Assembly: GCF_000402035.1 (NCBI RefSeq)
Contig: NC_021295.1
Span: forward strand, 124,001-188,000
Length of the DNA: 64,000 nt
Direction: 5' to 3'
Source: Caballeronia insecticola
GTDB lineage: Bacteria; Pseudomonadota; Gammaproteobacteria; Burkholderiales; Burkholderiaceae
Of the stretch, positions 43,106 through 53,500 are shown one piece after another; position 1 is the stretch's first letter; every line of letters begins with the position of its first letter. The notes under the pieces are model-generated. The model made no database searches and was not told where the DNA came from. It saw only the letters and a program-made list of their open reading frames with translations. The position numbers were made by a program, and so were the translations under genes.

Positions 43106-44587
43106 TCAAGCTCGCGCTCCCCTATGCGTCCGCATTTCGAGCCACGACCAGTACAACGCCATTCCAAAGCCCACACACACAGTGACATTGAGAGGAATCA
43201 GAAAATAGTTTGATTTCAGAAACCCGATTCCGATTGCAACCGCCGAATAGAGAAATGTGAACACCTCCCCCGCCAGCAGTACAAAATTGATTGGCGGAAC
43301 GGCTGTCCGAGACGCGTCCTTGCCCTTCGGCGTGGTGTGAAAATCGCCGTACACACCAAACAATGCGCGTAGGCCGCCGACAAAGTAGTACCACGCCATC
43401 GGCAGAAACATCGCGACGTAGCGATAGGTGTCCCATAGATCCTTCACGATGTTGGGCTTGGCATCGAACCTTGCGCCTCGCCGGGCACCGAAGGCATTCT
43501 CCAAACTCCAAAGCACCACAAGCCCAAAAAACGCAAGCGCGCCCCAACGCATATAGGCACCGTCGAATCGTACTAGACCGGTTATCGGCAGGCTCAGCAA
43601 GATCAGCACATAAATGGACGCGAGAAGCACCGAAGAGAACATTACGGAGAGCGCATGCATGCGCTTCATCAGCGGCATACGCTGGAGCAGCATCTGACCG
43701 ACGTGCTTGAATCCACTGTGAATGAGCCCACGCCCCCAACGCTCGCGCTGAATCCGAAATGCGCTGATCGTTTCCGGCAACACCGACATGGACACCACAT
43801 CGCGCAGATATGCGTACTTCCACTCGCCGAATTGCGCACGATACCCGAGGTCGACGTCCTCGGTTACCGTCGACGCGTTCCATCCGCCCAACGCATCGAC
43901 ACAGGCTTTGCGCCAGACGCACGAGCTGCCGCTGAGTGAGGCCATGTCGCCGTCCTCGCTCAAGCCAACGGTCACGTATTGCTGATGCCCCATCTCCATC
44001 GCCTGGAAGCGAGTGAGAAACGACACGTCGCGGTTCTCATAGCCAATGCCGGTCTGCAGAAAGCCCAGCTTCTCATCCTTGAAACAGGGAATGCATTTCA
44101 TTAGAAAATCAGCGGGCGGCACAAAATCTGCATCGAAGATCGCAAAGAATTCACCATGAGATTGCTGAATTCCGTTCACCAGATTTCCAGCCTTGTAGCC
44201 TGTGCGGTCGCGCCGCCTGATAAGGCGAATATCGATGCCCTGCATCGCGTAAGCATCGCTCCTTTGCCGTGCAAGCTCGGTAGTTCCGTCGGTCGAGTCG
44301 TCGAGAACAAGAAACTGGAGAAGACCTGCGGGATACCGCAACCGGCAGGCCGCATCGATCAGCCGCTCCACCACCGCCGATTCGTTATAGATCGGCAGCA
44401 GCACGCTCACGGCCGGCCAAAAATCGGCTTCCGCTTCCCTAGAGGAATGCGCGAGTTCCGTCAATTTGCGCCGTTCCACTTTTCGCGAGATGAAAAACAC
44501 CCGAAACTCGAGCAGCACGTACAACGCAAAATAAGCAACTACGATGAGGAAGACAGACTGGCAAAGCCAGGAAAGCAAGGCGATCAT
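43106..44587 (-). CDS. Processive GT2 polysaccharide synthase (cellulose/mannan-synthase-like)
   Basis: The 493-residue membrane glycosyltransferase has the full D, DxD, TED, QxxRW set: VLDDSTDGT, FDADFVPP, VTEDVDLGYRAQ and QRERWGRG. One hydrophobic helix leads (LCQSVFLIVVAYFALYVLL) and about four follow the catalytic domain. This layout matches CslA/mannan and related synthases that couple polymerisation to membrane passage. It may make a beta-linked backbone or side chain. In an ABC-exported capsule locus a processive synthase is unusual and might support a second polymer. Confidence 0.88.
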   Translation of the reverse strand: MIALLSWLCQSVFLIVVAYFALYVLLEFRVFFISRKVERRKLTELAHSSREAEADFWPAVSVLLPIYNESAVVERLIDAACRLRYPAGLLQFLVLDDSTDGTTELARQRSDAYAMQGIDIRLIRRRDRTGYKAGNLVNGIQQSHGEFFAIFDADFVPPADFLMKCIPCFKDEKLGFLQTGIGYENRDVSFLTRFQAMEMGHQQYVTVGLSEDGDMASLSGSSCVWRKACVDALGGWNASTVTEDVDLGYRAQFGEWKYAYLRDVVSMSVLPETISAFRIQRERWGRGLIHSGFKHVGQMLLQRMPLMKRMHALSVMFSSVLLASIYVLILLSLPITGLVRFDGAYMRWGALAFFGLVVLWSLENAFGARRGARFDAKPNIVKDLWDTYRYVAMFLPMAWYYFVGGLRALFGVYGDFHTTPKGKDASRTAVPPINFVLLAGEVFTFLYSAVAIGIGFLKSNYFLIPLNVTVCVGFGMALYWSWLEMRTHRGARA

Positions 44588-44599
44588 CTGACCGTCACC

Positions 44600-45685
44600 T
44601 CAAAGCTTTACGACTGCGCAAATCTGCTCCAGTCGATGGGCCCACGTATGGTGCTCCCGCACGTATCTGGCGCCTGCCTCCGCACGATCCAGATCCTCTT
44701 GCGAAGGGCCGTGACGCAAGCGCGCGAACAGGTCGCGCGTTTCCTCATCACCGGTCACAACATGACAATAGTCGCGGAAATGACGATCGACCGCGCGGCT
44801 CGGGTTGGTTACGGCGATGCCGCCGCACGCCAGAATCTCGAGCAGGCGGCGCGAGAACATGGTTTCGGAACTGGTGACCGAGTTCACGTTGATCGACACC
44901 AGGTGCGACTTGTATACGTTTGCCGTTTCGCGGTGGGCCACCTTGCCGTGCAGGCGCATCTGACCTGTCTTCGGGAAGCGAAACTCGAACCGGTGAGACA
45001 GTCTGTCGTGATTCCGATCGAACACATTGACCGGAAAATCGTTGCGTTCGCAACTTTCGAAGATCATATCGAGGAAGCAGCGTCGCTCGTTCAGAATGCG
45101 TCGATAGTAGCTGCCCGTGAAGCACACCTCGTTACGGCTGAAGTGGAAACCCGTGAAGCTGTGAAACGCCGGCTGGAAGGGCATGATCAGCGTATCGACC
45201 GGCACGTGTTTCGGCAGTTGCTGGCGATAGCGATCGAGACACGCTTCATCCGTGGTGAAAACGTAATCGAACGCCTTGGCGACATCGATGAATGCATCGA
45301 AGAAAGGACCGTCGTCCTTGTTCCAGAACACGGTCGGAATTCCGGCCTGCTTCGCGCACTGCACGAGTTTGAAAATGGCCGTGGGCCGGGTCAGGCGAAG
45401 CAGCTTCGACTGCTTGGCGAGTTCATAGCGCCAGCTACCGTCCACTCCGTGAAACGCCGACTCCACCAGAACCAGGTCCGGCCTCCACTGGTGGATCACC
45501 TCGCGGTAATTCGCAGGCGTCATCGCGCGCACGCGGCATTCCGCGGACAAACAGTCGGCCGTGAAATAGTCGGTGACGAGCGCGATCTTCAAACGACCGA
45601 AGCGCCCGGCTCGTTCCGCGTCCTCCGACACCTTCGGATAATCGTAGACGAAAGAACCCAGCTTTCTGATAACCCTACCGACCAT
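44600..45685 (-). CDS. CgeB-like GT-B glycosyltransferase
   Basis: The 361-residue protein resembles the CgeB family: KIALVTDYFTADCLSAEC, PDLVLVESAFHGVDGSW, GIPTVFWNKDDGPFF, FDYVFTTDEAC and NVNSVTSSETMFSRRLLEIL. It is clearly paralogous to the N-terminal third of the 1522-residue protein in this locus (VESAWRGQDDSW, VFTTDMDC, ITVNTVKQSQTMFARR). Probable sugar transfer in the capsule pathway; specificity unknown. Confidence 0.8.
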   Translation of the reverse strand: MVGRVIRKLGSFVYDYPKVSEDAERAGRFGRLKIALVTDYFTADCLSAECRVRAMTPANYREVIHQWRPDLVLVESAFHGVDGSWRYELAKQSKLLRLTRPTAIFKLVQCAKQAGIPTVFWNKDDGPFFDAFIDVAKAFDYVFTTDEACLDRYRQQLPKHVPVDTLIMPFQPAFHSFTGFHFSRNEVCFTGSYYRRILNERRCFLDMIFESCERNDFPVNVFDRNHDRLSHRFEFRFPKTGQMRLHGKVAHRETANVYKSHLVSINVNSVTSSETMFSRRLLEILACGGIAVTNPSRAVDRHFRDYCHVVTGDEETRDLFARLRHGPSQEDLDRAEAGARYVREHHTWAHRLEQICAVVKL

Positions 45686-45690
45686 TTCTC

Positions 45691-46989
45691 TTACCTCGCA
45701 CTGTCAGGCAGTGCTTCAGTCACAAAATCGCGCCAGCAACGGTGCGTAGCAGCGTATTGCTTCGCACGTTCGCCGACCGCTTTCAGCGTTGCACCGTCGC
45801 CCAATGCAGTTTCGATCACCCGCGCGAGATCAGCGGCATCACCAGCCTTGAAGAACCATCCGGCAGGATGGGCACCCATTTCATCGCGGAAAACCGGCAA
45901 GTCTGGAACAATGACCGGCTTCCCCATGGCCATCGCTTCAACAAGCTTGATGGGCGGCACGATCTCGCAAACCTTGAACGGCTTGCGTGGAATACATACC
46001 AGCGCGCAGCGGCCAAGCGTCGCCTGCGCCTGCTGCGGCGGCATGCGTCCAAGAAAGCGGATGCAGTCCGACAAGCCCAGGCGGCGCACTTGTTCTTCGA
46101 GCGCCCCACGGGCTTCGCCGTCGCCGATGATGTCGACATTCGGCCGCGCGCCCCGCACTCGCAACTGAGCCACCGCATCGATCAGCGTGTCGAGGCCTTC
46201 ATAACCAACCAACGAACCCGCGTAGCCAATCGTGTCCAGCTCGACTTCTTCCGGGGACAGCAAAGCGAATCGCTCGGGCTCCACGCAGTTCGGCAACAGG
46301 AACATACGGTTCCGATCGATTCCCCAACGCTCGCGCGCAAAGCGTCCCAGTTGCTCTGAAATGACGAAGAGCCGATCCGCATTCGACGCGACGAGCCCTT
46401 CCAGTTCCAGACCTTGCTTGAATCCATGGTGGTGCTCGTAATGCGGCATGCGCGAGATACGCGTCAGCTCCCATAGCCCGCGCATCTCGTACTGAAAGGG
46501 AATTCCCAGTTGCCGCGCCGCCAGCAGTGCGGGAAGCGCGTTGACGTGGTTGGACGCGGCGTGGATCACGGAAACACGGCGCTGCGTGGCTTCATGAACC
46601 ACGGATTGCGCGCCTTGCAAGGCGTACTGCAGCACGGGCCGCAAATTGGACGGCGACTTTACGTGCCGATAAGGTACGCCGCCGACGGACGTTTCCGTGC
46701 CATCGGCGTCAGCCAACCGATCGCGGCGATCCCACGGATAACCCGGACGGGTCATCACGTGTACTTCAGGACCAATCGAGCGAAGCGCGCGCACGACTTC
46801 ATGCGTGCGCGTCGTATAGCCGCTCACGTGATAAGGCAGTGAGCTGGCCGCCACATACAGCATGCTGCCGGGCACCGGATGATAAGGCGTCACGCCAGCA
46901 GGCCGACCGATCCGGCGTTCGAGCGCCCGGGTCGCAAGCAATCGATTGAGCGCCAACCAGGGCTGGCCCAGCCACTTCAGCACGGCCAT
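45691..46989 (-). CDS. GT4-family glycosyltransferase
   Basis: This 432-residue enzyme (ATG at 46989 chosen; GGAGG precedes it and the upstream stop is one base away) has the GT-B fold with an N-terminal acceptor domain (HVSGYTTRTHEVVRALRSIG) and a C-terminal donor domain: IGYAGSLVGYEGLDTLIDAV, NVDIIGDGEARGALEEQV, and the EX7E-type segment in PPIKLVEAMAMGKPVIVPD. Retaining transfer of a nucleotide-sugar to the growing chain is likely. Confidence 0.9.
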   Translation of the reverse strand: MAVLKWLGQPWLALNRLLATRALERRIGRPAGVTPYHPVPGSMLYVAASSLPYHVSGYTTRTHEVVRALRSIGPEVHVMTRPGYPWDRRDRLADADGTETSVGGVPYRHVKSPSNLRPVLQYALQGAQSVVHEATQRRVSVIHAASNHVNALPALLAARQLGIPFQYEMRGLWELTRISRMPHYEHHHGFKQGLELEGLVASNADRLFVISEQLGRFARERWGIDRNRMFLLPNCVEPERFALLSPEEVELDTIGYAGSLVGYEGLDTLIDAVAQLRVRGARPNVDIIGDGEARGALEEQVRRLGLSDCIRFLGRMPPQQAQATLGRCALVCIPRKPFKVCEIVPPIKLVEAMAMGKPVIVPDLPVFRDEMGAHPAGWFFKAGDAADLARVIETALGDGATLKAVGERAKQYAATHRCWRDFVTEALPDSAR

Positions 46990-46990
46990 C

Positions 46991-47959
46991 TCAGCGGCCT
47001 CCTCCAACGACTTCAGGCAGCTCGGCATGCGCGAGATCAACCGTGCGCGCCGTGGCAATCTTTCCTCGCGAATGCAGATCGAGGAAATCGGCGGTCGTAA
47101 TGACGTCGTAGTCCTTGGTCAATTGCGCCATCAACTTCCGATAGCCTTCGACCCGATGATCGTCGCGGTATGCCCCATAGCCCTTTTCGTCCCAATACAG
47201 CAGGGACCAGGAATGGAGCAGGAACACCGAAAAGTCCGGACCACCGCTCAATGTATTGAGCAGAAGCTTGCCCCACCACGGACGAAACCTGAAATAGCTC
47301 GACTCGGGATAAGTCAGGCGCGCCCACCACTCGTCCTTGCCGATCTTCGGCAGGATGCGCTTTTCCGTCATCGGCACTTCGACGATACCGTTCGACCAGA
47401 CGTAAGGCGCATTCGTCGGTTCGGCGTAGAGGCTCTGGCGCGCATACACCGCGCACATCGAATTGTTGAAGGACAGCGGAATGCCGACGCTCTTGAGCGC
47501 GCGTATCGTGCTGGCATTCCAGCGAAAAGAGCCGGCGCGAAAAGCCAGGATGTTCTTGCCCGTGACCTCGGTGATCAGATTTCCGAAGTGCCGCAGAACG
47601 AATTCGGCGCGCGCGTCATCCTTGTACTGATTCATGTACTCCGGACGCGTGTCGAGCCCGTGCTGCCCCCAAAAATCCTTGGGCAAGTATTCGGGATGGG
47701 TATGCAACTGCACATCCTGTCCAGCGGCATCGAGCCAGCGCACGACGTCGAGCGACTCCGCCAGTTGACCGTAAGCACCGCACAGATCCACGAAGAACAC
47801 GTGCTTGGCGCCGAACTCGTCGCCGATGGCACACATCTCGCGCACGCCGGCCGTCCCGTTCTCATGCTCTCCCCACATGAGACGCCTCACGTGATCTTCC
47901 GATGCGCGCTTGGGCAGCGCCTCGGTATCGACGGTAACTAATGCATAACGATTCGGCAT
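46991..47959 (-). CDS. Polysaccharide deacetylase-family protein (copy 1)
   Basis: A 322-residue NodB-like protein of the WalW type. It opens with YALVTVDTEALPKRA (catalytic/metal aspartate) and has the metal motif HTHPEYLPKDFW and AFRAGSFRWNASTIRAL, which carries the conserved R. Strong similarity to the next gene upstream (copy 2) along the whole length shows a tandem duplication. Probably de-N-acetylates capsule amino sugars or their lipid-linked precursor; cytoplasmic (no signal peptide). Confidence 0.85.
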   Translation of the reverse strand: MPNRYALVTVDTEALPKRASEDHVRRLMWGEHENGTAGVREMCAIGDEFGAKHVFFVDLCGAYGQLAESLDVVRWLDAAGQDVQLHTHPEYLPKDFWGQHGLDTRPEYMNQYKDDARAEFVLRHFGNLITEVTGKNILAFRAGSFRWNASTIRALKSVGIPLSFNNSMCAVYARQSLYAEPTNAPYVWSNGIVEVPMTEKRILPKIGKDEWWARLTYPESSYFRFRPWWGKLLLNTLSGGPDFSVFLLHSWSLLYWDEKGYGAYRDDHRVEGYRKLMAQLTKDYDVITTADFLDLHSRGKIATARTVDLAHAELPEVVGGGR

Positions 47960-48033
47960 CGCTTCTACAGCCTCTTATTCAGTTGAGCCTTGCCCCCGGC
48001 AACGCGCAATGGGTTCTTGGCAAACATCTTCGA

Positions 48034-48987
48034 TCAAGTCGTCTTCATTGAGTCCGCTCGGGCCAGATCCACCGACGGCTGAACTCGAAACTTTCCGCGT
48101 GCGTGCAAATCCGCAAGCTCCGTCGACGTGATGACGTCATAGTCCAGCGATACGCGCGCCAGCAGCCGCCGATAACCCTCCAGCCTCTGCTCATCCACAT
48201 AGGTCGCATGCCGCTTCTCATTCCAGTGAAGGAACGACCACGAATGCAACAGAAGAACCGCAAAACCCGGCCCCGGCGACAGAAACGACGGCAGAGCACG
48301 GAAGCGCCGGGTCTGGAACGGAAAATAGCTCGATTCCGGATAGGTCAGGCTGGCCCACCGTGCCGGCCGGTCTGCGGCAGGCGCGATCCATTTTTCCGTG
48401 ACCGGCACCTCGACAACATCGTTCGACCAGGCGTATGGGCGGTTGGTCGGCAAGCCGAACGTGGAGCGCCCGGCCTCATACGCCCGCATCGAATTGTTGA
48501 ACGAGAAAGGGATATCCGCTGTCTTGAGTGCGCGTATGAAGTCGCCATTCCAGCGAAAGGATCCTGCCCTGCAGGCCATCACGCGCTTACCGGTTACCTC
48601 GCGCAGTTGACCACCGAAATGCTTGAGCAGGAAGACCGCCCGATCCTCGCCGACATACTCGTTGATATACGCCGGCGCCGCATCGAGTCCGTGCTCCGAC
48701 CAAAAGCTTTTCGGCAATGTCTCCGGGTGCAAATGAAGTTGCACGTCCTGACCCGCTGCGTCCAGCCATCTGACCACCTCGCGCATGTCGTCCGGATAGC
48801 GCGTGGTGGCGCACATGTCGACAAAGAACGTGTGCCGAACATTGAACTCGGCGCCGATCGAACACATCTCCCGTACACCCGCGGTACCCGTTGCATGCTG
48901 GCCCCAGATGAGGCGCCGGACGTGATCGGCCTCCGCCCTTTTGGGCAGTGCTTCAGTGTCGACCGTCAGCAACGCATACCGTCTCAT
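48034..48987 (-). CDS. Polysaccharide deacetylase-family protein (copy 2)
   Basis: A 317-residue paralogue of the preceding protein: YALLTVDTEALPKRAEADHV, QLHLHPETLPKSFW, CRAGSFRWNGDFIRALK and NDVVEVPVTEKW. The motif H-T-H-P of copy 1 is H-L-H-P here, keeping both histidines. Divergence is moderate, so the duplication is not recent and the copies probably act on different positions or sugars. 74 bp separates the pair. Confidence 0.85.
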   Translation of the reverse strand: MRRYALLTVDTEALPKRAEADHVRRLIWGQHATGTAGVREMCSIGAEFNVRHTFFVDMCATTRYPDDMREVVRWLDAAGQDVQLHLHPETLPKSFWSEHGLDAAPAYINEYVGEDRAVFLLKHFGGQLREVTGKRVMACRAGSFRWNGDFIRALKTADIPFSFNNSMRAYEAGRSTFGLPTNRPYAWSNDVVEVPVTEKWIAPAADRPARWASLTYPESSYFPFQTRRFRALPSFLSPGPGFAVLLLHSWSFLHWNEKRHATYVDEQRLEGYRRLLARVSLDYDVITSTELADLHARGKFRVQPSVDLARADSMKTT

Positions 48988-49112
48988 AGCAGCGGCGCGC
49001 GGGATATCGCCGGCCCACGGCGGATCACGGCGCGGTAACGACGAGCCGCACCCTGAGACAGCAATCTCCGCAATGTTGCAGCATCGTCATCCGTAGCACA
49101 TTGAGCTTGCAT

Positions 49113-50546
49113 TTACTCGGATCGTTCGATCAGATCGGCAAACTGCTGGACGTTCATGCGCGGCGACACGTTCAGCCGCTTGACTACGTGAACGTCCTTG
49201 CCTGGATTCGGGTGTGCCAGTCCTTTCTCGGTGGTATAGAAATATCGATAGCCGACTTCAACCAGTACGTCGACGACGCTGTCGGTGTACTGTCCAAAGG
49301 GGAAGCAGAAATGGCGCGAATCATCCACCAGCGCGCGGCACTGCGCAGCGTCCGCGGCCACTGTCTGCGCATCGAAGGTGACCAGATTGGAGCGGTGTTC
49401 CTCGTCGCGCGAATGCATGTTATGCGTATGGGCCGCATATTCGTATACATCGCTCTGCGCAGCCATTTCCTCCCGGGAAACGTATTGCAGCACATCGGGT
49501 TCCAGCACTTGCACCGGCTTCTCCGGCTGCTTTCCGGTGATCAGGAAAACGACCGCCGTGCACCCATAGCGCTTGAGGATTTCATAGCAATACCGGGCGA
49601 CGCTGAGATGACCGTCATCGAAGGTGATCAGAACCCGCTTTCCTGCCGGTCGAGGATCACGGCCGGTCATGTAGTTCTCGAACTCAGCCAACGTCATCGA
49701 CTCATAGCCGTTTTCATGCATCCAGGCCATTTGAGCTTCGAAGCTCTCGACGGTATTGGTGACCGTGCCGTTCTTGAAGCGGCTGCCTTCCTTGAGATCG
49801 CTCGGCAAATGATGATGGTAGGTAATGATCGGCAAGCCGCGCGACACTGAATTCTCCTTCACGACCTTGAATGAAAACTGCCCACAGTACTGTATCTTGC
49901 GCATCGCTGCCTTCCTTCCACTGAGGTTTTCCTTGGCAGCCTGGGAATCGATATAACTATTCAAGGGCGATTCGGACGAGAAGTAACGCGACATATACTG
50001 AGGCTTACCCAGAAATGCACGCGCAATCAGTGTCGCGCCGTCGATGCCCGGACGAATCTGCGTCAGCGTAAGACCCGCATCCTGCACGAGTAGCTTGAGC
50101 CCCAGCGGCTTGAAGTTCCAGAGGCTGCCGGAAACTCCCGGTTCGAGCTGCGAGGTGGAACCGATCAGGTATCCGCCGGGTTTCAGCACCCGTGCGATTT
50201 CCTTCATGACAGCATCGGGCGAGCGAACGCTCTCGAGCGACTGATGCGAATACACCAGGTCAGCGGAAGCATCGCCCAGCGGAATGGTGGATCCATCCCA
50301 TGGCTTGAAGGGTAAGTCCGCTGCCCGCTTGGCGGCGGAATCCTCGAAATCAATGCCGATCCATTCGATCTCACCGTTGATCGCCCGAAACTGCTGAAAC
50401 GACTTTCCCGGCCCGCAACCCAGATCGACCACGCTCAAAGGCCCCGCATTGGAGAGAACCTCTCTCACGTAATGCATATCGGAACCCTGCGACGCGTCGT
50501 CCGGCAGCAGTTTGATCAGCTCGTCATACTCGTTGCGTATATTCAT
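49113..50546 (-). CDS. SAM methyltransferase fused to NodB-type deacetylase
   Basis: From the preferred ATG (MNIRNEYDELIKLLP; AGGT upstream, one base after the previous stop) the protein has 477 residues. Residues about 1-200 are a class I SAM methyltransferase (VVDLGCGPGKSFQQF, IGIDFED, LVYSHQSLESV, RVLKPGGYLIG). Residues about 240-477 are a NodB deacetylase with motif 1 TFDDGHLSVA, motif 2 HTHNMHSRD and a late FCFPFGQY. No signal peptide. The fusion suggests methylation and de-N-acetylation of the same residue. An in-frame ATG 27 bp upstream would overlap the previous gene. Confidence 0.85.
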   Translation of the reverse strand: MNIRNEYDELIKLLPDDASQGSDMHYVREVLSNAGPLSVVDLGCGPGKSFQQFRAINGEIEWIGIDFEDSAAKRAADLPFKPWDGSTIPLGDASADLVYSHQSLESVRSPDAVMKEIARVLKPGGYLIGSTSQLEPGVSGSLWNFKPLGLKLLVQDAGLTLTQIRPGIDGATLIARAFLGKPQYMSRYFSSESPLNSYIDSQAAKENLSGRKAAMRKIQYCGQFSFKVVKENSVSRGLPIITYHHHLPSDLKEGSRFKNGTVTNTVESFEAQMAWMHENGYESMTLAEFENYMTGRDPRPAGKRVLITFDDGHLSVARYCYEILKRYGCTAVVFLITGKQPEKPVQVLEPDVLQYVSREEMAAQSDVYEYAAHTHNMHSRDEEHRSNLVTFDAQTVAADAAQCRALVDDSRHFCFPFGQYTDSVVDVLVEVGYRYFYTTEKGLAHPNPGKDVHVVKRLNVSPRMNVQQFADLIERSE

Positions 50547-50547
50547 C

Positions 50548-53500
50548 TTACCTGGCGTCATTCTTTTGCCCAACGGCTACATCATTCGTGATCTGCACAG
50601 AATCTTCGAACAGTCCTTGTTCACGAAGGCTAAGTCGTACGGAGTCGAAGCTATAGCGGCTTGCCACGCTCTTCAAGCGAGCAGCGGCGCTGCTTCGTAG
50701 CGACACGTTCGTCGCAAGCTCACGCAGAAGCGCCAGAGCCTGCTCTTGTGTATCGGCAAACAACGGATAATCCTCACCCAACACCGACTTGAATACCGCG
50801 CTCGGCGCAAGAATCACCGGAACACCAAGACTCGCATACTCGAGAACCTTGGTCGAAAGCTCCAGTGTGTCACGCTCGAATGCCGGATCACGAAACGCCC
50901 AGCTTGCGTGCATATCCTGCAATTGACGCATGAGACCATTCCGGTCGACGACGCCATGCCATTGCAGACCCTCTCCAGAATTCAGTCGCGCCTGCACCAG
51001 CGGATGAAAGCCAGGATCGTCGGCGGGATTATGAATCTTGTCGCCGAACACATGCAGTTCCGCGTCCGGTACGCTGGCACGCAGCTGAGCATGCGCGTCG
51101 AACAGTTCCTTGATACCCCAGCGCGGCGCGAACTTGCCCGCGTAGCAATAACGGAACTGCGCTGCGCTATCTGCGACGGCGACATCCCGCGCTGCCATAG
51201 CCGGAATCATCGGCGGCAGCAGTTTGATGCGTTCCATTGCCTGCGGGAATAGGCTGGAAAAATAGCGCTGCATCTGCGGCGTCTGGCAAAGAACATATTG
51301 GCTCGCCGAGACGATCTGCGAAATCTTTTGCCGAGTCTCGTCGTCCAGAAGTTCGGCTTGCTGCGGAATGTCGGTCAGATAGGCCCAGATCCGTCCGGCA
51401 AGACGCGGAGACTGCGCCGCGCGGCTGCATACTTCCAGACCACGCAGGATGAACGCATTGAACGGACGTTCGCCATCCAGCGCCTCGAGCCATGCGACAG
51501 CAGCCTCTTGCGACAAGCCTCTCGATTCCGCGACTTCCGGTTCGATCAGCCGCACGGATGGCGTGAGATCGAGCAGACGCGAAATGACCTGCGTGCGCTG
51601 AATCCTCGCTTTGAGCACCAGCGAGACACGCGCACCGCCGATGCCGCCTAGCACCTCCGCCAGCGACGCCGCCCAGGTGGCCGACCCGTCCATGATGTTG
51701 AGGTTCACGTCGCCGTACAGCGCAACTTCCATCGGGTAAGCATCGCGCGCACTCAGACGTTGAGACGCAATCGCGCACACCTCGTCGGCCTTCCGGGGAT
51801 CGAACAAAGCGAGTTCTTGCCCGATTGTCCGGTCGTAGTTCGATTGAGCGCGCACACGCGCTGCAGCGGCTCGCGAGATCGCCTCGAAATCAGCGGGATG
51901 ATTGACGAGACGGCGCACGCCGTCCGCAATGCCGGCGGCATCTTCGGGCTCGGCAAGAATTCCGCAAGTCTCGTCGACAAAATCCGGAATGGCCGCCACT
52001 CGATTAGTGATGGGGACGAGACCGGACGCCATCGCCTCGTCGCGCGAGACACCTTGGGAGTCCATCCGCGAAGGAACGAGGAAAACGCCGTAGTCGCGAT
52101 GCAAAGCGGAGATTTCGCTCTGCGTCAGGAAGCCTTGCGACAGCTCGATATTCGGGTATTGGCGCAAAGGCTCGACGGTTTGTTCGAAGAACGGTCCGTC
52201 GCCCACGATGCGAATGCGCAGTTGATCGAAGAAGGGCTCTTTCGCGAGATCTTCGATCGCCCGTACCGTCAGGTCGTTTGCATACACCGGCGATGCGAAC
52301 GGTCGGATCGACAGCAGCTTGAATCGCTGGGCCGGGTCTTTCGGCACGTACTTGAACAAATCGCCGTTCACAAAATTGTGGACGACCGCGAAGCTGCCGA
52401 CTTCCGCCACGGAAAGACGCAGGTCGGACAGCACTTCCATCGCCTGCTTGTCGGAGATGAACACGACACTCAGATTCGGATGCCGCAGCGTCAGGATTTC
52501 ACGCCACATCGACATGCGCGCGTCGGCATCCCGCCTTGCGCCGTTGCGCGCCTCGTCGGTGGCATGGTTCATCGCCCGACGCCACCAGGGTTGCGCTTCC
52601 GCTCCATGCGCCCAGATCACGACGCACGCGCGATCCAGATGCTCGCGTACCGTATCCCATATCTGACGGTCGATGATATGCACCGCCAGATTCTCATAGA
52701 CGCCGTCTGCCAGGCTGCGTTCGAGCTGGCCGATTCCGGTTTCGATGACGTCCACGTTCTCGAACTCGCGAAAACGTCCGCGCCCCGACGGCGTGATGCG
52801 CATGACCTCGGCAGGCGAGCCCGACCGGTTATAAGCCTTCACTCGCGCATGAACGAAGCCATAGCGGTATAGATCATCGTAGCTGGCATATTGCCGGCTT
52901 ACGAGCAATTGCCGCGAAGACGGCAACAGGTCGCGCTCCGGACCCGGCGCTTCGAGGAAGGCCACACGACCCAGGCTGGCCTGTCCTTGTCCCTGGATAC
53001 GCAGGCCCAGGCGAATCGAGGCCGTGCCGGCCGGCAAGGAAACCGATTCGCGCGCGCCCAGCGGATGCATGAAATGCGAGATCTTCTGGCCGTCTGCGTC
53101 CAGGAAAACGAACACCAGCCTCAGATCGACTTGCGCATCGCCCTCGGCGACGAAGCCAAATTCCTGCGTCGTTGTCACTTCCGCGACGGCGAGCTTGCGC
53201 GACAGGTACACATACTTGTGCGCATCCGCCGGCAGCGTGCTCTTCAGCTCCACCTGCCGCTCGGTGCCCAGGCTCAGCTTCAGGTGATGATCGATAGACT
53301 TCGGCAGCAAACGGAACCACGCCGCGGCCTCCAGCGCCATTTTCTCGTCAACCTTCAGTGCCCTCACACGCTGCGCACGAGGTTGCATATCCTCATTCAA
53401 GCTGACGCCGATGCGCTGGATATCTTCGGCATCGACGGCGGCAGGCACTGCGTTGCTTGCGGCGCCGAACGCGCAATAGCTGAATGCGTCGACCGAAACG

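Noticed and set aside
44156..46168. 670-codon plus-strand open frame
   Set aside because: Antisense to the GT2, CgeB-like and GT4 genes, all of which have clear motifs; composition is arginine/histidine-rich as expected for a shadow frame.
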